NCBI RefSeq assembly: GCF_964199755.1
Contig: NC_133906.1
Coordinates: 17,891,378-17,955,377, forward strand
DNA: 64,000 nucleotides
Direction: 5' to 3'
From: Larus michahellis
Taxonomy: Eukaryota > Chordata > Aves > Charadriiformes > Laridae
The number at the start of each line of letters is the position of its first letter. Within the stretch, counting starts at the first letter, position 1. The translations under genes were made by a program, and so were the position numbers. Shown here in pieces: positions 53,670-64,000 of the stretch. A model generated the notes under the pieces. That model was not told the DNA's origin, made no database searches, and saw only the letters and a list, made by a program, of their open reading frames with translations.

Positions 53670-56600
53670 CAAACGATGCCACAAATGCACACGGCTGAGC
53701 TCAGGGCAAAGGTTAAAAACTGTCTTGCTCCTGAGGGTCTCAGCCACAGCGAGCTGCAGGTGGATGGAAGCAGAGAAGGGAATAGCCCAGAAGGAGCGAG
53801 GGAGCCTCCAGTGTCCAGTAGATTTTTGGGCTGCAAAACCCCAGTCCCAGCTGTATGACACTGGCGCGTGTTACGCCTCAGCCTTGCCACGAAATCACCC
53901 TAAATAGCTTCAACTTTCAATAAAGCCCTATTACTTCTTACTTTGCAGGAATATTAATACTTAATAACTCTATAGGGAAGGGGCTATTTTGGGGCAACAC
54001 CTTATACCGCAGGGCCCTCATGTCCAGGGACCCTGGGACAGTATCCCCATAAAAAGAATAAACGTTCGGACGTTACTCATCCATCTCAGTTCATCTGGGC
54101 TTCTCCACGAGGCCAGCGGGCTGAGGAGCAAAAGGATGCTCCACGCAGGGATCCACAGACTGAGCATCCCACGACGGCAGCCCGCATCCCACAGCATCCC
54201 ACGTCCCACACAGCCTGCTTTGGCCGAGAATGACCCACCAGGAACCTCCGTGCTCCCACGGACCGGGATGCTGGTTTGGAGGGATGAATCCCCTTCGAGG
54301 GGCTGGCCGGCACGGTGACGGGGAAGATGCTGGAGGCTGGGTGGATGGCAGTGCCGGCACAACGGGGATCTTCACCTGGCTCTCGGGAGGAGAAGGAAAC
54401 TAGTAATAGTTGATGGGGTGGAAGGGCAGAGATTAATAGGGGAAAATTAGGAGTGTTTGGGAACGTTACAGGCCTTTAAAAAGAGTAGGTGAATGAAAGG
54501 ATCAATGCCAGTGGCTTTCCTCCCCCCTCAAAGCACTTCACAAGCACCAGGGGAACCTGACGGGCCCCTGCGAGGCCAGGGTTTTGGCCAACAGGTCAGG
54601 ACATCACCGATCGGGGGTTACGAAGCACCACGGCCCTGCAACGGGAGCCAAACCCCATCCCCATCCCTACTCTTGTCACTGCATCCCAGGAGGAAGGGGT
54701 AGCAGGTACCACTTTTTCTCTCCGTTATTTCAAAGACAGTGGAAACAAAGCAGAAACGCGCACCGACCCGCACAAGTACAGTCTACCTTTCTCCCGATTT
54801 CCCCTCAGTCTGGTTAATCGGAGCATCTTTCCTCTCTCAGCCCCTGCCCCGCTCAGCGGTTTCCACCCAGCGTGCCGGAGCAGCGGCTGCCCTTGGGGCA
54901 GTACCCTGCGGCGCAGCCAGGCTCGCGGGGAAGGGGAGAAAAGAGCAAAGATATCTTTAAATATAACAACGCATATGCAAGCTGTCACAGCACGTCACGC
55001 ACTCTTCTGCACAGCCCGGGTTGGGAAACGAGGTCACGTACGGATGTGTAACACGGGGTGAAAAAGGAGCAAAAATTTCGCTCGTGAAGTTCAAGGTGTT
55101 TCCTGGGGTCCCGGCCCCGAGCCCCCCTGCCCTCCTCTCCCCCCGGCTCTCGTGTTCGCCCCGCCGTGTGCGGTGCCGTGCTACTTTCTTCACAGCAAAA
55201 ACCAGATGACTATTAGCTAAGCAAAAAAATTACATACTTTTCAACAACCAAGCCAAGTCACTCCCCAGTAACCAGGCTGCACAGCTGCCCGAACTGCAGC
55301 TCAACCCCAGTGCCTTCATCCTTCAGCTCACGACCCACAACTGTGGCATTATCTCAAGCCTAAATTGGGCTAAATGAGTCCTGGAGCCCCAGCGTGACCC
55401 TTGCCTCCTGCAGACCTCCCTCTGCTCTCCAGTGGCTGGTAAAGCTCTTGGCTCCCCCAGGCCTTTGCGCTGTTTTACATGAGCATGTTTAAAGAAAACG
55501 GAAGATGTGCGGAATTCTCATAACATAGTCCTAAGCACATTTATTTAAGTATTTTTGGTTGTTGTTTGGCTTACGTAGGCTATGCGGCTATTCCTACAGC
55601 ATCCTCGGGTGCCAAGGCAAGCATCCTAGAAGCAAGGGGACAGTGCAAACATACCAACACATGAGCTCGCTGGAGGGAGTAATCGTGAGTGTCGTTAAGT
55701 AAACTTTAACATGCTTCAAATTTAATACTTAATGTTAGTATTATAGGTAAAAAGCACACTTACAGTCTGTTTTGTTTTTTTTTACTGGCAATTATCCTCT
55801 AAGAACACAAGCAAACCTTGATTTTTACAAACGTCTTACGGGAACATGCAAATCTTTCATAGAACAGGAGACTGGGAAAGAGAAGGTGAAGTGTTTAAAT
55901 AGTTTAGGGAAACGCTTGGAGATAAAAGCTTTTTTTTATATGTAGAAGTCATAAAATTAATGTTTTCCGTTAAAAAGCATTTCTCTTTTTTTTTAACCTT
56001 AAAAATGACTTTCCAAGTTACTGGCACTTACAGTTCCTGGTAGATCGCAGTAGATTTTACTTCTATGAAATGACTCAACCACACACAGCACCACTGCGGC
56101 AGAACAAGAACAACGATGCTCATCAAGCTTTTTTTTTTTGTATATACTGATTAATATTAAAAGGAAAACCTCAAACTTACCAGCATAGCCCAGAAAAATC
56201 ACCCATGTTGCTGTGGTGCCTCCTGCCCATCCTAAATATGAGTAAGTAGAGGAATGCCTGCTACGGCACGTCCCAGCACGCACGTAGGGATCAATTGTTT
56301 GAACTAGCTTTTCATTTTTCCAGTGTTGCAAGATCTTCCAAATCCAGGATGTCAATTATAATCGTCAGCTCCCTTATCCAAGATGCTACAGCACGATTCC
56401 ATTTTTATATCACTGTGCCAGACCCTGATCTCCACAATCAGAGGCAAACCTTCCCTCGCCCTGCTTAAAACCAAGATGTTAGGTTGGAAATAAGGAGATT
56501 TAACAAAATACAAATGATGTTATTTATTATTTTGTCTTTAGGGGCATTGTAGTTTCTAATGTTTCTAATTTCTATGCCTTTTCTAGCTTTCCTGTACACT

Positions 56601-59032
56601 CTGGTGCACAGCTGGTGCAAACGATCTCATCTGGAGCTGAAAAACCATCAGTTCTGGTTTTGTGCCAAAACTGTGCCCCGGTGACGTTCCCGGTGGCCTT
56701 GGGGCGAATCCCTGCATGGGGTTGAGGCAGCCCCTATGAGGGATTTGTGGGAGCATCCGTGCTCTGCCCAGCTCATGCCTTTGCCACGGTGCCAGTGGCC
56801 GGGGCGCACGGCCCAGGGCAGGCGGTTTGTATTTAACCATCAACCCCCAGGGGTTTGTCAGTTTATCGCGACCCGACTGCCCGCCGCGGCTCAAAACAAG
56901 CCCTATAACATCCCTGAAAGGTGGTGATTTTTTTTTTTTTCTCTTGGGTGCTTGTTTTCAGAAGTCCCCCACTCTCACGTGCCCGCCTGCTGGCATCTCA
57001 GCGGATGTAATTACGAAAACAGGGGTTGCTCAATCAGCCCTTCTGCCACCCCCCCGAGCGCTGTACCGGCCCCGTAGGAGCTGGGCTGAGGAGCTGTGCC
57101 CCGGCTCGCCGGGAGCTGCCCCTGCTTCGCACATCCGCAAGGAGAGGAAGGATGCCGGCCGCGACCCGCTGTCGCTCCAGCCACCGGCTGGCATTTTCTG
57201 CGACCTTCACTTCTGGAGAAAGCCACTTCACCAGGAGAAAGGGGGCGTTAAAATTGTGCTCTTAAAAAGTTGGGGGCCTCAGCGTATTTCTAGAGCGAGC
57301 TGAATGACAATAAAAGCGCATTCGGTAAATACGAACGTGGGTATTATGAGAAAAGCCTCCCACCACCCACTCCTGAATTATCAGATTAAATAAAGCTGAC
57401 GCACAGCAACAAAAGTCAAAGCACGCCCGGCAAAGAGGATCATTTCCTCATTTTACAGAGCTGGGTTTTTCTTTTTCTCTTAAACATCTGTGTTAAAGAG
57501 ACAGCTGAACCACACTTCAGGTAAGGATATACGTAAGCAGACTGCTATACAATTAGAAAACATAATAAAGGAGGGAAAATTCCCCCGCTTGTAGCAAAAG
57601 CGGATGGAATTAAAGCGTGGCAGGGTATGTCTTACCTTTCTTTTTGGCTTAACTGATTTCTCAAGATTCCTACACAGAGGGTGAAGCTTTGTTTCACGTT
57701 ACAAGGACACAAATGCGTTTCTACACCTACGGTAACTCAGACTGCAATGGAGAAAAAAGCCGAACATTCATTAAACGGCGATGCATTGTCCGGTAGGAAA
57801 AGGTGGAGCAGAAGCGCTCGCTCCTCCACGTCTGCTCATTTGAGGAACGTCGTGGACGACTTAACTCCAGAGGCTCCTCTCTCGCTCTCCGTTTCTGCAT
57901 TGCTCTTTCAGAAGCTTGCAAGCAATACTCATTTCCCCGCCGCTTTTGCCACACACCGCTAAAAACTGAGTTTTCCTGCAGAGCGTCAAAGCAGTTGCTG
58001 CTTTCCTTTCTTCTGCTGCTTTCTGCATTCCCGTTATTGATGTCAGTGGGAAAGGGCACGGCTCAGAGAATGTGTTTGTTATTTAACTGTTGCAGATCCC
58101 AATGGGAGAACGGGATAAGAAGCTTACCTCTTTTCTTCTCTGTAATGCCAACATGCTGGCTTTTAAAAAACCTCAGTGAAAAAATCAGTGGACTTTTTTT
58201 AACCCCTCCCCCCCCCCCCAAAGTTAAGTGAGAAAGCTAATTAGATTCCTGCATATTTCAAAAAGTCTAATGGTTTTCAGGTAGATCAAGTGCTGGTTCT
58301 GTGAATGTCCTCTCTACAGAAAGAGACTCACTCGACTTGAGCACACGGAAGGACCAAAAGGATATTCTGTGTAGGCCATTTTTCTCCTGCTTCAATTGCA
58401 TTGGAGAAAAAAACCCAAGCATCAAGTTCCTTGAAATCTCTCTGCAAACGCAGGTCCTCTCCGCAGCTTTAACGTCAGACTGGCTCGCTATTGCCCGGGG
58501 TTACGCGGGTTGTAGGAAACTCAATGCACTTATAAAGGTCCCTTTCAGAAGGGGCTATTTCACAGTAAGGTTATGGGTTGACCGAGATATACGAGTGCTT
58601 TTACCAGTCACTGGCCATCTCCTCTACAACCAGTTCCCTTTCTGACGTTGCCCAACCATCTGGACAATTAAAAAAACTGGAAACAGCAGACGCCTGTGTA
58701 AGAGAGGCATTTGCAGTTACAACACAAACTCTTAGGACCACCGTAAAACCTCTTCTGCATCGCCGCGGCTGGACCGACACAGCTCCCCATGCTGTTACTC
58801 AGCAATTTCCATCAGACAACCTTGCTTGCCCGCAACTCTTCGTCAGCTCAAAGATGCCACCCTCAGAAACCACCACAGCCGGTCTTCCGTCTTTGCAATC
58901 GAGAAGGCGGGTTCGTGTTCTGGAAAAAGCAGCTCTTCTTCAGACAAAGGAGATCCATGGAAAGAGTACACAACAATAGGAATGAGAAATGAAAAAAACG
59001 GAAAGAGGGCCAGGAAGGAGCATGGATTCCTT
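52456..59032 (-). other. 3' flank / possible long 3' UTR of the RNF130-like gene
   Basis: No further coding exon was recognised. The region includes an A32 tract (53634-53665), G/C-rich islands near 54840-55170 and 57000-57200, and several minus-strand AATAAA hexamers (near 56523, 55542 and 52450). A plus-strand AATAAA occurs near 53920 without an upstream gene. Confidence 0.4.
53634..53665. repeat. A32 homopolymer
   Basis: Thirty-two consecutive A residues. No retroposed gene body or target-site duplication is evident beside it. Confidence 0.9.
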
Positions 59033-59142
59033 TCAGGTTTTGTTCTCGTCGTACATGTCCAAGGCGGGCTCGATGGCTGAGAACTCGCTCTCGTAGACCA
59101 GGCTTCGAGGGGACAGAGAGTTACGATGAAAGAAGTGACTGC
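59033..59142 (-). CDS. RNF130: terminal coding exon, probably RNF130 (alternative C-terminus)
   Basis: On the minus strand a strong acceptor (TTCTACCTCTTGTAG) precedes an open exon. It contributes two bases, then SHFFHRNSLSPRSLVYESEF followed by SAIEPALDMYDENKT and TGA at 59035-59033. It is too short to name from sequence alone. RNF130, a membrane-anchored Goliath-family RING E3 ligase, is the next gene on this strand after TBC1D9B in the conserved order, so it is the best candidate. The residues do not match the C-terminus of the main human isoform as I remember it (ending NANEVEWF), so this would be an alternative last exon. RING and protease-associated domains would lie beyond the right edge. 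I am fairly sure that it is an exon, less so of the name. Confidence 0.5.
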
Positions 59143-62100
59143 CTACAAGAGGTAGAACAAAACCTCATTAGGAACACACGTGAACAACGTTAAGAACTGA
59201 GTTAAGCATCCTCATACACAGCTGCTGGCCGCAAACACAGTATGCCCAGAAAAAATAGCCGCCCTTTAACGCAAACCAGTAATAGCCATATGAAATAGTT
59301 CACCTAAACAGTTTGTGTGCTCCCCTGCCAGTTTAAAGCAACGGCTTTCCACACGCACGAACAATCCCACCTCAAATGGTTCTTTCAGGTAAAACAGGTC
59401 AAGTCTGAGCAAGGCTGGGGCAGGCCAGAGTTTTGCGCTCGGTGCTTGCTGTCGATTTACAGCCTTGGGAAGCAGGCACGAGCTTCCTCGAGAAGCCCAA
59501 AACCCTTTGGTCGGTGCCCAGGTCCCCATGCCACGCACCGGCACAAAGCACGCCCGCACGAGGTGGAAAGGAATGAGGAGGATGAGCGAGGAGGTCACCA
59601 AGGATCATCCCACTGATGCTGCTGAGACCCTGACCTCCTCCAGAGCTCAGCAACCTCCATCCACCCGGAGTCGCCTTCTAGAAACTATGCGCTTCCTTAC
59701 ACAGACCCAAAGGAGACCCAACCCTCTTCTCCAACACTGGTGATACGCGAAACAAGCACCAAGTGGCTGTTGACAGATGTTCATTTTTTCCCTCGGCAGG
59801 AGTTAAACCTGGTGTTCCCGTGGTTCCCCGAACCCACAGATGTGTTTTGCGAGGAGCCCAGCCCTCGCTGGTGTACAAATGGTTCTCTCTGAAAGCAGCT
59901 ATCAGATCAGGCCCTTGGCCAGAACGTTTCATTACTCAGTTTCTCGATCCCAGGGGGAATTAGCTGGGAGCAGTGCTGCCATGTTACAGTACGCCAGGCA
60001 GCCACACCAGCCAAACTGGAGGCAACTGAAAAGCTTCCAAGTTCATCAAGAAGGCACTCGGCAAACCAAGGTGCCCCCAGTTCCAGGCACCAGTGGAGCA
60101 AGATCCTTAGGGGACTACAGTTTTAGCCCTGGCAGAATTGAGGTGCTTAAATCCTCCTTTCCTTGCCAAATTTTGAGTCCAGCCTACACCATTCTGAAAT
60201 AAAGAGCTTACAAAAGGTATGAGGGAGGAAGAATTCAACTGCTACCGTCCAAAACAGCTTTTCTCCTTCCCCACTCACCCAAAAGACAGAGATTCAGAAA
60301 AGAAAGAAAAAAAAAAAAGTTGACCTTATTTAGTTTAAAAATAAAAAGCTAGAGTTATAATTAAATGCATAGAATTGTTGAAAGAGCAAAAGTGAAGATG
60401 AATTTTGCACTTATCACCAAAAGCCAGTACACACGCTCACTCCACCACTCGCACTGAGAAGGGGAAGTTCTCATAGGCAAATTAATTTATTTTTGATCTT
60501 GTAGTTAACTGAAACAAGAGCGAAAGCAGAGTTACGTTGCGTAGGAGCGAATTGCTCATTCTGCCAGGAGCGTATACCCAGCTACTTGGAAGAAGTCTAC
60601 AGCGTTAGCATATGCTTTGCAGAGGCAGTCAGTAGAGGAGGATGAACACCCCAATGTATAGGTTTCTGAACCTGATGAACCCTCTCCCAAATTTACAGGT
60701 TTAAAAAAACCCCCATAAATTAGAAAAACGTTGATTTTTTGAGGGAACACACATTTGGACCTATGATTTCCAGCTGATCATAGCCTGTATCAAACAAAAA
60801 CACCCCCGAAACTACCCTGAAATTATACCAGATAAAACTGATTTCAAGATTCTTCTGCAATTTGTGTTATGGGTCAGGATCATTTGATTTTTGATGCCTG
60901 AGCCTCAGCTTGCAGTCAAAATAAGCCATGGATACTGGACGTTTCATCTCCCTTTCCTCCACCCGCTGAAACGTTACACACCGAACAGCCAACGCTGAAA
61001 CGAAAAAAAGGGGATTCTGAAAGCTCGGTGTTGCTTTTGTTTTCATTACACAAAAATCAAACAAGGGAGTAGGAAGCAGACAGCCCAGGCAGTCATTTCC
61101 TCTGTGCGCGCCCAGGCTTCCACTCCGGCAGACTCAAGGGGGAGATTTAATCAACAGGCAGACAGGTCATCTGACAACAGATTTTTTAAAAATTAATCTG
61201 GAAAAAGGCATTATATACCCAACGCCTCTAAAATTATTTACTGTGATGTTTTCTTGCTTCTTGGCAAAAAAAAAAAAAAATAGAAAAAAATTTAAGCCAC
61301 CCACTTCCAGGGAGGCTGCACGTTTCCATACAGATCCAAATCCCTTGGCTTTCATACCGCTTTTGGGACACATTGTTCAGTCTTTTCCTAAATATCTCCC
61401 TCCTCCACTGTTCAGAGCAGCCCGCCCCGTGCTGAAAAACCAGCTGCTGCTTGGTACGTTGGGAAACACTCGCTCTTCAGGTGCTCCAATAACCGCGTCT
61501 GTGTCATTACCCACAACTGACAGACACAGAAACGGAGTCAGCAGGGCACAGCGACCCAGCTACGCGCTTCTTACGGCAGAAAATTGCTAGTGCTCCTTTA
61601 AAACTGTGGCATCAGTCCAGCGGATAAACTTACCGAACAGATGTATTTTAAGGACAAGCAGAAACATCTACAGTTCCAAACTCGCCTTATGAATCTCTCC
61701 TTCCCATTTTGCACTTATTAAGAAAGATCAAGATTGATCCTTTAGGTATAGGAACAAACGGGAAGTCTGCTTTCAGTTTTAATACATGAAAATTAATCCT
61801 TCAGTGCTCTCTGCCACTGTTCTTCATTATATCCTTAAAAAGAACTTTTCAGATAACTTGTATTGAGTCTGAAAATAAACATAATACCCTGGAATTCATC
61901 TTTATACCTACTGTTGGATGCTACAGAAGTGGGCACAACACCTCAGCCAAAAAATTGGGAGACACGGCACTGCTGTAGCTCTGCAGGTGCATCAGGAGGA
62001 AGCATCACTTGGTGTTCCCTTTCCACCTGAAAGTATTTTAATGCCCTCGGTCATTAATCAGGGCCACCTTCTGCCACAAGCTGCAGTCCCTCCACAGCTC

Positions 62101-64000
62101 CTCCGGCACAGCAGCTTTGTAATGCGGAAATCCGATCACAGCACTCCCTATCTCGGATAATCTGTTTTAGACACCCTCCTGGGTAAGGAACAGAGCAGGG
62201 TTATTTCATAAAGCATCCTTCCCCCGAAGCCAGCTGTTCAGCAAGGCACTGAACTGTACACCCTGTTAAACACCCTTCTGCCGGCCTTCCAACATCTGGA
62301 AAGAGGGACCGGCTCTTCTGTCACTGTTCAATCTCCTTCTTGTGTCCATCCAGAGTCAAAAAATTGAGTTTCTGGGATGGTGCAGAGTCCACCTTCGAAT
62401 ATATTTAGTTCATTAACAGGATGAACTTACATTGCTAGCCTGACCTGTAATTAACCTAGCAGATACTGTCTGTATTTTTATTAACACATTGTCCAGACAA
62501 CTGTTAGAGGCTCAAAAGAAAGATTAAAAAGATGGCCCTGGGTTATTTAAATCCTCTACGGAGGGAAATGCACTAGAAGCCCTGTCAACCATTTTGTTCC
62601 CGATATCACTCAACTTCTGCTGCTGCTGCTCTGCTGCAGAAACATGAACTGGAACTGCCTGTGGCGCCTTTTGTGTCTGGGTCACCGTCCCTGCTTGTCC
62701 CTCCCCACGGCATTAAAAAACACTTAGGGATTTTTGTTTCAGGAGACAAGCGCAAACTTACCCATTTTACTATTGCTCTTGAGAGAGGGGTGGAAACCCC
62801 CCCCCCCCCTTCACATCACCCTTTTGTTTCATCGCCCATACCCCAGGTGATGCCCTAACCACATCCCTCCATTTCTGGCACCAACGCTCACTGGACAAAC
62901 GCTGTATTTTACAAGGAGACAGTCCTCAGACACGGTACGTCTGAGGGTTTTTTCGTTTCATGAGTAAGTCCAATGGGGTTTTCCAGTCTTTCAAATCGCA
63001 CTTAACTGCTCTATTGATTGTTTTCATGTTTCTTTCAAAATTTCACAAGGACGCACTGAAAAACAATTCTATTTGATGTACTAAAGCTATCACATACTTC
63101 ATTTCTTATTAGAAAAGCTGCCTTCTCAGCTGAAGCCTGCTGGACGGATAAGAATTAAGAAACTATTTTAATGTAGGCTCTGGCCGTGTTCCTAAATTCT
63201 AAAAGTGCCTATACATAAAAATAAAATTAAATTAAATCTTCTATTTCCCAGTACATAAAAAAAATTAAATCTTACAGTAAAATTGGTTCTCTCTGTTCGT
63301 TTAATTAAATTAGAAAGCACTAAGTTTCAAACGTCTCCATCTCCATGCAAGAACAACAAAAACAAACAAGCGCAGAAGAGGTTTTAACTTCTATCAATTA
63401 GATTTTCCTTACCGATTTGTTACCTTCGTCTACCCATCTCATTAACGCAAAGCATTAGCATTTGGCTGCGAATCAGAGCCGCATGTTTTAACTGAGGGTT
63501 GTGCAATCCCTCCTGGTGCCGCTTGCATAAGGAAAGGAGTGTGAAAGAGCCTGAGCGAGGACGGCGATGAGAGATGTTTTCCCTCTGCCTCCTCACCAGT
63601 AAAGCAGCCACGGCAAGAAGGGACACGTCTGCGTGGGGTTTTACCTTACAGTACAGGCCATTATCAATCTTCCACGAGCCGAGTTTGAACGAAACACTAA
63701 CCCCTGTCGCTAATACGAAAGGAGGCTTCGCAGACGACTGTGGGGGAAAAACACCACTTTTTCACTTGGTGTTGGGGAGGAAGAAGTGGTTTAGAGCAGC
63801 TTCGCTTTTATCAGAAGGAAGGGTGGGGTGAAAGCAAAAGACAGAAAATGTTTACGAGTTGTATGCCCAGAAAACAGCGTTGCAAGCCTTCAGCAATGAC
63901 TGACCTGAAGACAGAAATCACACTCCAGTCCTCCCAGCATGACACAGGAGTGTTACAGGAGGAGAACTGGAGAAAATGTTCTTATTTCAAATTAATTCTC
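59143..64000 (-). other. presumed intron upstream of the RNF130-like terminal exon
   Basis: No second exon with paired splice sites and a known product was found. The sequence is A/T-rich beyond 60200 with simple runs (for example A14 near 61267). RNF130 introns are long in human, which fits the absence of further exons here. Confidence 0.4.

Noticed and set aside
55021-55209. Short frames in G/C-rich patches at 54.8-55.2 kb and 57.0-57.3 kb as novel exons
   Set aside because: Composition-driven open frames, no conserved motif and no paired splice sites.
55999-56355. Minus-strand open frame followed by a plausible donor near 56183
   Set aside because: No recognisable product and no convincing upstream acceptor with matching phase; a single GTAAGT-like site is not enough.

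Overview
The window is vertebrate nuclear DNA, most likely from a bird. All protein-coding sequence is split into short GT-AG exons, promoters sit in CpG islands, and the interspersed repeats I can recognise are CR1-type LINEs. One of these is a long, old reverse-transcriptase fragment, and two are short 3' tails carrying the tandem 8-bp terminus. Gene order is MGAT4B(-), SQSTM1(+), MRNIP(-), TBC1D9B(-), probable RNF130(-). This is the order I know from human chromosome 5q35.3.

Layout. 1-10021 is intron 1 of MGAT4B; only exon 1 of that gene (10022-10118) is inside the window. Its CpG island is followed by a GC-box array, about 700 bp of TG repeat and a 10-bp minisatellite. 11400-17250 is intergenic and holds candidate antioxidant-response/AP-1 sites. 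SQSTM1 (p62) runs 17841-22146 in eight coding exons (453 aa) with PB1, ZZ, LIR, KIR and UBA modules intact. MRNIP faces it tail to tail (seven exons, 26513-22872, 368 aa). TBC1D9B follows on the minus strand (21 exons, 50194-29073, 1237 aa) with both TBC catalytic fingers and a canonical EF-hand loop. A single terminal exon at 59142-59033, probably of RNF130, lies at the right, with the rest of that gene beyond the window. I joined exons by hand; for each of the three complete genes the summed exon lengths are a multiple of three and every junction keeps phase.

Function. SQSTM1 is the selective-autophagy receptor and KEAP1-NRF2 regulator. TBC1D9B is a Rab GTPase-activating protein of endosomal recycling. 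MRNIP works with the MRE11-RAD50-NBS1 repair complex. MGAT4B is a Golgi N-glycan branching enzyme. They share a syntenic block; nothing here shows a joint pathway.

The strongest unusual structures are an inverted repeat of about 150 bp bracketing SQSTM1 exons 1-2, a degenerate copy of TBC1D9B exon 3 plus intron sequence placed 5' of the TBC1D9B promoter, and a 63-bp GC-box minisatellite directly upstream of the SQSTM1 TATA-like box. I found no wholly new gene system.
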